This document shows positions 41,246 to 50,657 of a stretch of 64,000 bases of DNA, in pieces. The DNA is taken from contig CM022297.1 of NCBI GenBank assembly GCA_011799875.1, positions 543,735,970-543,799,969 on the forward strand. Direction: 5' to 3'. Made by a program: the position numbers and the translations under genes. The DNA is from Thinopyrum elongatum (taxonomy: Eukaryota > Streptophyta > Magnoliopsida > Poales > Poaceae). The notes under the pieces are model-generated. The model ran no database searches. It worked only from the letters and a program-made list of their open reading frames with translations, and had not been told where the DNA came from. Each line of letters opens with the position of its first letter. Position 1 is the stretch's first letter.

Positions 41246-41424
41246 AAGAAAAATCTCATCCTCGAGATTTGTTAAGGACGGAAGAATTAAATGCATATCA
41301 TAACAAATGATCAAATGTAGAATGCAATCATGGCAATGCAATGTGACATACGCCCAAAAATACAGTACATAGTTTGCACCAAGAAACAGGTGCTACACAC
41401 TACCACAACACTACTCATGACCAT

Positions 41425-42066
41425 CTACGGCTCGAAAGTAAGATCTACGGGGTCTTGCGGAAGGGTTCCTGGTGCTGGAATACATTCCTCTTCTTCCGAA
41501 GAGAGAGGAGGAAGTGGAGCGAGCAGACGAAGAACACGTCCTTCCTGGGCTGGTAGAGGGGGTCCTCCAATGGCGATCCGGGGATTCAGAACAACAAGAT
41601 ATTGGAGATACTCCAGTAGTTGCTGGGTGAAATGCTCCTGGGCCATCACATACTGAATGAGATTGGCCAGAGCTGGATCTCTTTCTATACGTTCACAACG
41701 GAACGTAGCTTCTGCTCCGAAGGCTGCGCGGCTCGAAAAAAACCAGTATCTCCTTTCGGTGGCATGGGGTACCGCAAAGCAAAGACAGGTGACTGCTTCA
41801 TAAGCAGCAGCCTCAATGGCCATGCCTATGGTTGGCATGGATCTCCCGATGAAAACTATATACGGAGGGCCTTGGTTTGGGTCCTCTGGTGGAATGTGTA
41901 CCACTGCCCAGTATTTCAAGCAATCAGAGGTGATCCTCATCTTGTACAACTCATACTGGGGTGGGTGGATGGAAACGAGAGTATTGTGGGTAAAATCCCA
42001 CAAAATCTTAACGAAACTACCAGGGCTTGCTTCAGGAGTTCTTAGGTAAGCTCCGGGGTGAGACAT
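41425..42066 (-). CDS. Retrotransposon-encoded protein B, 213 aa, function unknown
   Basis: Second ORF of the minus-strand element. It is a paralogue of the upstream ORF: FVxIL (18-22), PPxY (35-38), Y41, WAxVHI (53-58), PPY (67-69), GR (74-75), AIEAAAYEAV (83-92), SR (112-113), DPAL (130-133) and AQE (142-144) align almost without gaps for about 145 residues. The pattern of an N-terminal helix, three strands with a PxY motif and VHI, then a helix with AAxxAV resembles a double-stranded-RNA-binding fold. This is inference from spacing only; the usual basic KKxAK motif is not clear here. The last 60 residues are proline-rich and acidic (SSEEEE). The start was taken at the first ATG, which follows a CCAT tetranucleotide run and has a weak context; a longer or spliced form is possible. 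It is not a gag, protease or polymerase protein that I recognise. Confidence 0.6.
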   Translation of the reverse strand: MSHPGAYLRTPEASPGSFVKILWDFTHNTLVSIHPPQYELYKMRITSDCLKYWAVVHIPPEDPNQGPPYIVFIGRSMPTIGMAIEAAAYEAVTCLCFAVPHATERRYWFFSSRAAFGAEATFRCERIERDPALANLIQYVMAQEHFTQQLLEYLQYLVVLNPRIAIGGPPLPAQEGRVLRLLAPLPPLSSEEEECIPAPGTLPQDPVDLTFEP

Positions 42067-42443
42067 GGATGGATGGATGGAGAAAAGCAGTGCTCGAGGT
42101 TGATGGTTGCTAGTGTTGGATACGGGGGTGACCCCTTATAGAGCGCCTGGGTTAGGGCACGGGAGGCGGTGCCAGTACAGCTTGGGCTGCCCGAGTCAAC
42201 ACCATGGACCCTGATCCCAACAAGGAATGTGACATATTACTGTGTGTGTCGGAGAAAAGGGTTCGCAGTCATGTCTAGAATTTACTCCGCCACCACACAC
42301 CCACAACTTATGCTGGATCATGCATACTACTATTAAGACGATGGCACACAGGGGGGGTTTACAAACTTGCTACGCCATACAACCGCTACTGCGAAAATAC
42401 AAGAAAACCGGGCCACTAAGGCTCGACTACCCATTTGGTGAAC
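42067..42443 (-). other. Spacer between the two retrotransposon ORFs
   Basis: This stretch of 377 bp contains no ORF of note on the element's coding strand. It holds a short (ATGG)n run at 42065-42080 next to the start of ORF B, and C-rich and A-rich stretches. No clear splice pair, promoter or terminator was found. How ORF B would be translated (spliced, subgenomic or reinitiated) is not shown by the sequence. Confidence 0.5.
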
Positions 42444-43241
42444 TCAGTCCACCTCGTCGACATCTAGCCGGGCACGTCCTGCAGATGTCAAGGCCTCTCC
42501 ATGAGCTTTGGTGTCAGAGTTGGCCGGGGTTGGATGGGGAGCTACAGGACTGGGGTAGCGGCGGTGTCCCATGCGGGGTGTCGAGGTCACCGTCCCGTTG
42601 GAGTAGGTCTCCAAGAGACGACGGAGTTCTCCTGGGGAGGCGAAGGCATCGCCTGGGAGAATAACCAGGGCAGACCTTGGGGGCTCGACCAGCCTCCCCA
42701 ACAGTACCATCGGGGCATTGGTGGCAGGTGCAGCTTCGCTTCTCACCGTGGTCAGGAGAGCGAGCGTCCTGCGGGTCAGAATGAGGTCAAGAGTGACCTG
42801 ATCGAGCAGTGCCTCTTGCGCTCTCAGGTAGCGCACCAGATGCACCAGGGCAGGATCCATCTCATGGTCCCCGTTGGCGACCTGAGTCGGGCTACCATAG
42901 CCTTCACGACTAGGGTAGTAGTAGAAAGGATGGATGTTAACTCTTGGAGATTGATGCCGGAGTTGAACTACAGCCTCTCGGGCTGCAAGTTGGATGGCTT
43001 TGGGCTCATCGGAGGTCGTCCTCCCGGTGAACCGGTAGGGGCGCTCCGAGGTGATGCTCCTCCCGTAGATGTGCACCCTGGCCCAGAAGTGGTGGATGGA
43101 GTCAGCCGTGTGCTCTTGGTACACGACATACTCCGGGGGCTCCTCTGTGCCAAAGGCACGACGGACGAGATTGGCGAGGATGACTACAAAGTCTCCAAGC
43201 TCGGCGGCAGTGGTCTCGTTGCGAACGACGGGGCCAGGCAT
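42444..43241 (-). CDS. Retrotransposon-encoded protein A, 265 aa, function unknown
   Basis: First ORF after the primer binding site on the minus strand. The ATG has a fair context (A at -3) and lies about 300 bp downstream of that site. Residues 16-145 align with ORF B: FVVIL (18-22), PPEYVVY (35-41), WARVHI (53-58), PYRFTGR (68-74), KAIQLAAREAVVQL (81-94), DPAL (129-132), RAQE (140-143). The segment from PPEY to VVQL looks like the beta-beta-beta-alpha part of a double-stranded-RNA-binding domain, with KA and AAxxAV near the expected place; this is inference, not a proven domain. After the shared core come a helical stretch (145-165) and a long tail rich in P, R, S and T (200-265), probably disordered. 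There is no zinc knuckle, protease DTG or polymerase motif. The reading frame is intact although the element is old enough to show LTR divergence. Confidence 0.62.
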   Translation of the reverse strand: MPGPVVRNETTAAELGDFVVILANLVRRAFGTEEPPEYVVYQEHTADSIHHFWARVHIYGRSITSERPYRFTGRTTSDEPKAIQLAAREAVVQLRHQSPRVNIHPFYYYPSREGYGSPTQVANGDHEMDPALVHLVRYLRAQEALLDQVTLDLILTRRTLALLTTVRSEAAPATNAPMVLLGRLVEPPRSALVILPGDAFASPGELRRLLETYSNGTVTSTPRMGHRRYPSPVAPHPTPANSDTKAHGEALTSAGRARLDVDEVD

Positions 43242-43544
43242 CTTGGTTGTTGAATATCGACTGGAAGTGAGGCGGTGATGTGCTGCGTTGGGGCAAAGTT
43301 TCCTTTATAGGACAGCAGAGTCTTCCATCGCACGCTTGCGGATGGGACAACACAGGTGTCGGACACAGACACACAGCCTATAGACCAGCTGTTAGTTTGG
43401 GCACCGACTGTCAAAATATGTCGGCTGGCCACCGTGCAGACGTATCGGATGAAACAGGTTTGGCTACGGACAGGAAAGATTTGGATGGTGTGGAAACCTA
43501 AGGATAATGACCAGGCTAAGATAGGATTAGCCAGTGGTCAGCCT
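43242..43544 (-). other. Untranslated leader between primer binding site and ORF A
   Basis: About 300 bp downstream (minus strand) of the primer binding site. No tandem repeat or strong hairpin seen. ORFs on either strand here are short and share no feature with proteins A or B. A packaging signal would be expected in this part of an LTR element but cannot be identified by eye. Confidence 0.5.
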
Positions 43545-43558
43545 GGCTCTGATACCAA
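43545..43558 (-). other. Primer binding site, complementary to initiator Met tRNA
   Basis: On the minus strand TTGGTATCAGAGCC lies four bases after the LTR end CCCCGACA. TGGTATCAGAGC is the classical complement of the 3' end of plant initiator Met tRNA, used by many plant LTR retrotransposons. It sets the LTR boundary at 43562 and shows that the LTR is about 4 kb and not 288 bp. Confidence 0.9.
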
Positions 43559-44096
43559 GGCTGTCGGGGCCGGATTTTCGGGACAGAATATCCCAGAAAT
43601 TAACCCCTCGTGTCATTACCAGCCCCAGGATTATTGTTGCTGGTGGACACGTCCTTGTTACAGATTACCAAGCATTTACAAGAATTGGATACAAGACCAC
43701 AAAGGTCTAATGATACAATAGTGATATCGGGTGATGGATGACGGAAGCGTCTCGCGGTTCTCCAATGCCGATGTGACTCCATTCCCACAGGAACGGCTGA
43801 CCTAGATAACTCCTATCTTGCGTGGACTCTATCCTAGGCTCCGTATGGATGTCGTGGCAATACTCCTTGATGAAATCCTAACCTGGCCAATGAAATAACC
43901 AGGGACAAGCCTATGAGTACGTTTGAATGTACTCGCAAACATCATGAACAAAAGATATACCGAATGCATATGCTCATGCTGGACTATTTTAAATGCATGC
44001 TGACAGGAATTAAATCATGGCATGATGAAATATTAGCATGTGCAGCATGATAAGTAAATAAAATTGCTAGTGACAAACAAAGAAGGAAAAATAATA

Positions 44097-44290
44097 GAAA
44101 TGCCAGTCGGGTGTCCACAAGAGAATCGGGCGAGACAGTACTACCTGTGACCTCGAGGGACGCCACGAAAGGTCTTGAAAAGAAATGCCGGTCGGGTGTC
44201 AAGTGACGCCACGGTAGGTCTTGAAGAGAAATGCCAATCGGGTGTCCACAAGAGAAGCCTCGAGGGACGCCACGAGAGGACTTGAAAAGA
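44097..44290. repeat. Short tandem subrepeat in the LTR
   Basis: Three copies starting GAAATGCC at 44097, 44182 and 44228, with the shared parts GTCGGGTGTC, CCTCGAGGGACGCCACG and GGTCTTGAAAAGA. The first copy is about 85 bp; the middle copy has lost about 40 bp. Confidence 0.75.
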
Positions 44291-44341
44291 AAACTGAATG
44301 CCCGGGGTAGTCTAGGCAGCCCAAGTGACACTCAGGGTTAG

Positions 44342-44450
44342 TCCATAATAATAATATTCATAATAATATTCACAACAACAATATTCATGATAACAAAAAT
44401 AACCATGACAGTGTTAGTAACGGTAATAAATATTCCTGCAAAATAAGTCA
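44342..44450. repeat. AT-rich low-complexity stretch in the LTR
   Basis: Interrupted runs of ATA, ATATTC and ACAA (for example TAATAATAATATTCATAAT) next to the tandem subrepeats. It has no coding content. Confidence 0.6.
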
Positions 44451-44536
44451 TGCTCAAGTTCATTATTTCCTCGGGAGACCGACTCTAAGACCGACACTTG
44501 ACCAACCCAGACTGTAGTCCTTAACCGCGGACACGG

Positions 44537-44564
44537 CTATTTGAATAGATATAACTCTGCAGAG
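44537..44564 (-). promoter_or_regulatory. Twin-palindrome box, outer LTR
   Basis: On the minus strand CTCTGCAGAG (44564-44555, a perfect palindrome), six bases, then CTATTCAAATAG (44548-44537, one mismatched pair), followed by CCGTGTCCGCGG. The same box is found in the nested LTR at 50004-50033, although the two LTRs are otherwise different. The role is unknown; candidates are an RNA structure in the leader or a protein site. Confidence 0.6.
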
Positions 44565-46271
44565 GGTGTACTCTTTACCCACAAGTAAGGGATTTCTTCA
44601 GTCAGCATCGAGACACTGACTAATTCCCATTACGGTCTTTGGGTTGAGAACACACCTGACCCGCACGCACCAGCTTTAGTTTTTCCCGGGCCATGAATCA
44701 CCCAAAGCAGCGGTAAAACAAAACTCTAAGTGGGAAGGCCTCATTCAATGGCCTCCAATAGCATGAGCATTTAGCTTCAGTCCCAGACCGGCCACTCCTG
44801 CCCCCGGACCAAGTGACATGACTACCAGGGCCAGTGGTATCATTCACTATGGCCTCTCTGTACGGTGTGTGCAAGAAAGGGGTTAACAACTTACTGAACC
44901 ATACCCCACCTATGGCAGGGACATGTGGCAGCACGAAACAAGTTTGGGGGTTACCGAAACAAGACTCGATCTATGGTCGACTCAGGAGGCTTAAGTATTT
45001 CCTGCACTGGTTAGCACAATAAAGTATTCATTCGATAGCAACACCAAAACAGAGCCACAGCTCTTGCATGTCCCAACATGCACAACTAACAAGGCATGAT
45101 CACGCTCCGACGTGATCATCCTTCTGCCAATAACAATATATCTCTTATACTTGTTCCTGCAAGTTAGTCCTGACAGGCACATGTTGCACGGTACAAAGAA
45201 TCATGCCAACACTATATGCATGCAAAAACCACTAGAATTCAACATATGCATAACTCAATTATTTTAACAACAAACAAACATGCAATCACTATATCAAGTT
45301 TTCAAGATTCTTGCCTTGAGCATGTGGTGGTGCTGGTCACTTCAAAATTCTGCAAGAAATTATCTTCCCTCCATTTTCCTATTTTCAAAAATATTTAAAT
45401 CACCACATAAAACAAAAACAGTACCAAAAGTTGTTTGGAAAATTTTAAAATAAATACTAAAATAAACTAGATGGAAAATTAGGAATATCAGAAAAAGAAT
45501 CAAGTTATTTGGAGTTGATATGATTTAGTTAGAGAATTTCTAAGCTGGAAGGAAAATAGGAATGGGCTATTTAATAAATCTTACAGAAACAGAACCTAGT
45601 AAAAATGTTCACTTAGGCTGAAATAATAGAGAAAGAATTTATGAGTACATATAAATTGGAATCATTGAATTTGGATTTGAATTGGATTCTGTAGAATTGT
45701 TTGAATACTAATGAAAAAGAAAAAAGAAAAGAAACAGAGAAGCGCCTTGAGCGCGATGTAGTTACACGACGCTACTGGGCCGAGCCCAGGGACGCAGCCA
45801 TGCGGGGCGAACCGGTGACTCGCCGACAGGTCACGCGCGCCTGGACAGAAGCAGGGGCGAGGCTTCGGTGGCGATCCCCGGCGACAGAGGCCATCCCTTC
45901 GAAGCTGATTGTACCGGCATGTTCCTGAGGATGAGCCATGCCTGTGGGATGTGGAGTTGGGCGCCGAGGAGCTCGGATTCGAGCAAGGTGTCAATCATGG
46001 CGGAAGAGAGCTATGGGCGAGAGGGGGCTTTTGCCCGTGGTCGGCCTTGAGCTCGATTGAGGGGAGGGATGGGTTTGTGGAGTCCATAGAGAGCCACTGG
46101 AGAAGGATTTGAGGAGAGGGAGGCCCTATGGCGATGGAGTTGGCCGAGGTTTGGCCACGGCAACGGCGGCCGAAAGTGAGGAGGATGGCTTCCTCCGGCT
46201 CGGGAGAGAGCTCTGATTGCGTTCTAGAGGAGGTTGGGGTGATCGTCAGGAGCGGCGGGAGCCCGGGGTGA

Positions 46272-46281
46272 GTTTATATAG
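46272..46281 (-). promoter_or_regulatory. Probable TATA box of the outer LTR promoter
   Basis: CTATATAAAC on the minus strand, about 1.29 kb into the LTR once the nested insertion is removed, just ahead of the GC-rich stretch. Transcription would start about 30 bp downstream, near 46240. The nested LTR has its TATA box at nearly the same distance from its start (1.21 kb). Confidence 0.55.
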
Positions 46282-47386
46282 GAAGAGGGGGTCACTTTCG
46301 AGGCTTACAGAACACGGCATGACGGCGGTGGCCATTAATGGTGGCGGTTGAGGCCGGTAGAGGGCGGTGGATTGGTCAGCGGGATCAGCGACTGCGGATG
46401 AGGTCGGTGGGCTGGTGGTTAAGGCGGGGGCAAGCTGGCGGCCTCGGATTCGGCCATGTGGTGGCGTGTCCGAGCCGACATCCACGGAGGCGGCGGTGGT
46501 CGGTGGTGGACGGCACTAGAGGCCAGGGGAAGATGTTGGCGATGCTTAGCGTGGACTGGTTGATCCAGAGAAAGACTCGGGCTTGCGGGAGAAGCAGTAG
46601 GGAGGCCACGCGGGCGGTGCCGATGCCTGCAGCCCCGGCGCTCTGGCCACGCGCAGTGCACGCGCAGCAGCTGCTCGACAGAATGCCAGGGGAAGCTACA
46701 GTGACCCAATCAAGCTAATTTTTGGTAGAGAGATGCTCACAATGGGGACAAGACTACTGGACATGATTATCTGGCAGGAGGAGCAAGTATCCAGTGCAAG
46801 ACAAAGACCTTGCCAAATTCAGCCACGCACACAACCTGTTTGAAAAAATGATAGGGCTAGCTAGTGAATTGTTTTGGAAATGATACTTGGCAGGTTAGTC
46901 TCTTTAGATGATAGAGATGGTAGTGAAGTTAATTTGTGAAAAGAGAAAACTTCCTAATGCAAGTTTAGAAGAATTTCAGTTCTGGGCCGAAAATGCAGAG
47001 CATTATTTGATGGATCTAAATGATGCAAATGGGGCTGATCTGCTGGACTTAATGTTTTCTTAGGAAGTACTAGGAGTGGGAAAAATTTCAGATTTATTGG
47101 AGCAATAAAAACTGAGGATGCAGTTAAAACCCAAGGAAAGGACAGAATATAAAAGAGGAAGTTTCACTCAAAATTTTCAAAAGACCAAGTTGGGTTTTTG
47201 CATAAAAGTGAACTATAGGTATCACATGACATCTCATAATTTTTGTGGAATTTTTAAATAACTATTTAAGATGGTTGTAGTGCAACAGAAGCATGTTAAA
47301 ACATGAAAATGCTATAAAAAGAATTGTTTTGGAGCAAATTTTATTATGAAACTAATTCCTACTGTTATTAAATATAAATAAAATGA

Positions 47387-47391
47387 TTTAA
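47387..47391. other. Target-site duplication, left copy (TTTAA)
   Basis: TTTAA directly precedes the nested LTR and is repeated at 50653-50657. The other copy of the outer LTR reads GATTTAAGG without interruption at about 41047-41055, which proves the empty site. Confidence 0.93.
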
Positions 47392-48599
47392 TGTGACACC
47401 CTGATTTTTGCCAACTTTTTCTTTTCAAAACTTGACTTGACTTTATTTGAATTTGAATGGATTTCAAATTCTTTCACATGGACTTGGTCATTTTTGAATC
47501 TTTGTCAAGTGGTTCCTAGCCTCATCATCTTGCAAATGTCCTGCCAGGTACCTCAAGTACTCAAATTTCCATTCAAATTATTTTCAAAAGCTCTTTTCTT
47601 TTAATTGGGAAATTAGGGCATTGGCATAGGTTGTGAAGCAACCTATAGTTTTGATGCTCCTAAACTTCTCAATTAATTCCTAAAAATCTCTTGGATCATA
47701 TCTCCACCAAATCTTCAAAAACATTCCTTGGTCATGTTCAAATGTTTTGCTTAAAAATTCTTTTTCCTCTCTGTCCAGAACCAGCCATTGTGAAGGAAGT
47801 GCATTTTTGGTTTGTCCAATTGCTACCAAATTTTTACAGCAATGAGACAACACCAAATGAGCACTCTCCACAAATTTTCAGCTCTCCAAGAATTAGCATG
47901 TGATCAGTACTTCCATTTGCAGATTCAGGCTAGTTTTGTGCATTTCACATGAGCTACCCTCAAACTTCAACCAAATGAGCTCAAACTCGGTCAGCTTGTA
48001 GATCATTCGACCAGGAACACACCAGACAACTCTCTTGGCCTCATCCCATCCTCTCCTCTCCTCCAGAACCTCCCCAACATTTCTGTCAGCAACTGTTGTT
48101 GATGAAACCTCTCTTCTCAGACCACTTCTAGCCAAACCAAGTGCACAGGTGACATGATCCTTCGAGGGACGACGCCTCAGACAACTTTGGCTAGGCCAAC
48201 ATGGCCACGGGACATGTCCTGGCGTGGTGAGCACGGGCGTGGCATGCTGTCGCCGCGCTCTATGACGCGCCCAGGCTCGGGTCATGTCCGAAACGACGAC
48301 TCGCGTAGAGCGGCGCTGTCCAGACGTGCCGACTACCTTCCCCGTGGACCAGCTGGAGCCCTCACCTGCGCCGGAGATGCCCTGGACGGCCGCCGCGTCT
48401 CCGCCGCCCTGTTCTGCCCGTGGAAGCACAGTGGCCGTGCGGCGCGTCGCCTAGCCCCCACCTCGTCGCTTCGGCATTGAATGCCCCTGCCCTCACCCAT
48501 CCTCTCACCCACGTCGAGCCAGCCAGCAGGGCGTACGGGCGCCGTCGCCATGGCCCGCTCTGACGAGCTTCGGGAGAGATCGCCGCGCCCTCCTTCTGC

Positions 48600-48609
48600 C
48601 TATAAAAAG
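48600..48609 (+). promoter_or_regulatory. Probable TATA box of the nested LTR
   Basis: CTATAAAAAG followed by CCCCGCCCGGG. It lies 1.21 kb from the LTR start at the edge of a GC-rich tract. A good TATA form for a plant LTR promoter; the start of transcription would be near 48635. Confidence 0.65.
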
Positions 48610-49109
48610 CCCCGCCCGGGCTCTCCGAGCTCTTCAACCCACTCCTCCCCCTCCATAGCATCTTCCAGCAGCAAGAACCCGAGGCACTGAGGCCTCCGGC
48701 CTCGAGCTCGACCGGAGCTCTGCCGCGATGCCCTCTCCTCCTCCAGCTCGCTCCAGTCCACCTCCGCTCCACCCGAGCCCTCCATCGTGATCAGATCGTT
48801 CCACTGGTGCTCCCAGAGCCGCCGCCCGGTCGAATAGCTGCCGGAACCGCCATCGCCGGCGAGTGCCGAAAGCTGCCGCCGCCGGAGACGAAGGGGGCGA
48901 CGTCATCCGTCCACCTCTGACCGAGCTGCGGGTACAAGGAGAACTGCCGTTCGATGCTCGATCCATCCCCGTCCTTCTCGAGCCCAGCCGCCGTCCCTAT
49001 CGCCGGTGAGCACCGCCGGAGCTCCGCCCCTCTCTGTTCCTCTCTCTCCCTCCTCTATTTAAACCGAGCGGGCCCCGCTGTCAGCGACTCAGCACACGCG
49101 CGCAAAGGG

Positions 49110-49380
49110 GTAAGTGAAGGCGCATTCGGCCTTTACGCCTTCTACGTGGCCCGCTGTGAGTTTTTCTATTTTTGGTTTTATTTTCAGCTTTGACCAGTAA
49201 CTTTGACTGCTTATATCTTTTAATAGAAAGGTCCAAATGACCTGATTCTTTTTGCATTGTGTTCATAATGGAATTCTTTATTTTCCACCAAGTTTCATAT
49301 TTTTATCCCACTCACAGAATTGCTGGTGATTGAAACAGTGTTATGTGACATTTTCTTTTACTATTTTAAAATATTTTCAG
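49110..49380 (+). other. Candidate leader intron in the nested LTR
   Basis: A near-perfect donor (GG then GTAAGT at 49110) ends the GC-rich tract. The following 270 bp are AT-rich and end in a T-rich run and TTTTCAG at 49380 (an earlier TTTTCAG ends at 49187). A GC-rich exon followed by a U-rich intron is the plant pattern. This is inference from motifs only. Confidence 0.35.
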
Positions 49381-50003
49381 AGGGAGAAACTTGTGGATTT
49401 GAAGGTCAAGAGTTTCTGGACCACCCAACTGATCAAGGCAAGCCAGGATAACCATGTTTTGAAGCATGTCATGGCATTGCATTTTCATATTCATTTTGCA
49501 GATTAAATTTAACCCCAAATAATTCCAAGTAAATTAATAAATGACTAAGATGACCAACTAAGTTAACATGAGTTGATAACCTGCTGAATGCTTAATGAAA
49601 CTTAGTTGGTTGATCGAGAGTCACCTGTCCGGGTTAAAACGTGCAGCCACATTTGCCGGTATGGGACGGCCTTGACTTGGGCTGGCTACGTGCTCTTTCA
49701 CTGGTACCTCCAAAGAGGGAGGGTTATGCGTGCGTGCTACCCTGATCAGGTAGACGACGATAACTCTATGAGCCCAGTTGAGTTATTTGCCGGCGTCCCC
49801 ATTTGGGACAGTTAGTTTGGCCACGACGGTGGCAGGTGTCTTGAGGACACGGGGCCACCCAGGGCTTGACTCCAAGAGGGAGTGTGATGGCCGGTGGTAC
49901 GATGGAATAGTCACGGGTCAGACAGGTTTCGTCGGAACGTCGTTGGTCCACCCGAATGGGAGCACGAGGCCATGAGTTCCGTGGTGTCGGTAAAGTGTAC
50001 AAC

Positions 50004-50033
50004 CTCTGCAGAGTGTTAAATCTATTCGAATAG
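50004..50033 (+). promoter_or_regulatory. Twin-palindrome box, nested LTR
   Basis: CTCTGCAGAG (50004-50013) and CTATTCGAATAG (50022-50033) are both perfect palindromes, separated by eight bases and followed by CCGTGTCCACGG. It matches the box at 44564-44537 in the outer LTR across about 55 bp. From memory, similar boxes occur in several Triticeae Gypsy LTRs. Confidence 0.65.
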
Positions 50034-50544
50034 CCGTGTCCACGGAATTGGACAGCCCGTCCAGACCTCTGTAGGAGATCAACCGTTATAAGGATACTGA
50101 TGAAAGAACTTGTCTTACGTGCGGAAGTACTCAGTGAGGTGGAGTACTCCGTGGGTTGTGATGCAACCCGGATATGAGTAAGTTGATGATCGTGATCTCA
50201 GCAATTAAGACTCAACATGTTTATTGCCATGCTATTACTTGCTGCATTATTTGGTTGTCATGTGCTTGCGAGTACATTCAAAGTACTGACCTGGCGTATC
50301 ATGCCAGATGCAGGAGAAGACTGAGACGCAGGTCTTGGAGGTTCGTGTTATAATGCCTAGGATGTGTCCACAGCAGTGTCCCTGTGGATGGAGTTGCTGC
50401 CATATTCCGCAACGCTTTAGCCTTCTGCTGTAGTATCGCTAAGTTATGCCGAGGCCCATCATGTTTGATAAATAATGTACATACTATATAGCACTTGTTG
50501 TGCTCTGGCCTCGAGGATCTTGTAAGCTTGTACTCTTTATTATC

Positions 50545-50550
50545 AATAAA
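50545..50550 (+). terminator. Possible polyadenylation signal of the nested LTR
   Basis: AATAAA in TTATTATCAATAAAGTCAGC, about 100 bp before the LTR end, downstream of a T-rich stretch. The placement near the end of the LTR fits the R region of a solo LTR read on the plus strand. Confidence 0.45.
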
Positions 50551-50652
50551 GTCAGCTATGTTTTTGTTGCCAAGATGTTGAGTGTTTCCAAAAGACAATG
50601 GTCTCTGGGCTGGGAACACTGGCATTCCGATTCTATGAGCCGGGGTGCCACA

Positions 50653-50657
50653 TTTAA
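50653..50657. other. Target-site duplication, right copy (TTTAA)
   Basis: Second copy of TTTAA, followed by GAAAACAATCAAAACCC, which resumes the outer LTR exactly where it broke off at 47391. Confidence 0.93.

Larger units (their letters stand above)
47392..50652 (+). mobile_element. Nested solo LTR of a second Gypsy-type retrotransposon (3,261 bp)
   Basis: Starts TGTGACACCC and ends GGGGTGCCACA, with TTTAA on both sides. No primer binding site, polypurine tract or second LTR copy lies inside, so it is a solo LTR left by recombination between two LTRs. Plus orientation is supported by a TATA box at 48600, an AATAAA at 50545 and the twin-palindrome box in the same relative orientation as in the outer LTR. 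Regions: AT-rich start (47392-48140), GC-rich part around and after the TATA box (48140-49110), AT-rich part (49110-49600), and a final mixed part. The ORFs in the GC-rich part overlap on both strands and look like composition artefacts. Confidence 0.88.

Noticed and set aside
42242..43253. Plus-strand ORFs of 140 and 250 codons
   Set aside because: They are antisense to proteins A and B region. The minus-strand frames are the ones related to each other and placed correctly between primer site and polypurine tract.
46246..46718. Overlapping ORFs on both strands in the GC-rich part of the outer LTR
   Set aside because: High GC leaves several frames open at once; the products are low-complexity and match nothing I know. 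Best read as LTR promoter and leader sequence.
47893..48966. ORFs of up to 178 codons on both strands in the GC-rich part of the nested LTR
   Set aside because: They cross the TATA box and the leader, overlap on both strands, and show no domain. Composition artefacts.
47392..50652. A DNA transposon with terminal inverted repeats (TGTGACACCC and GGGGTGCCACA)
   Set aside because: Short inverted ends are normal for LTRs. The TATA box, the late AATAAA, the shared palindrome box and the 5-bp target duplication fit a solo LTR, and no transposase is present.
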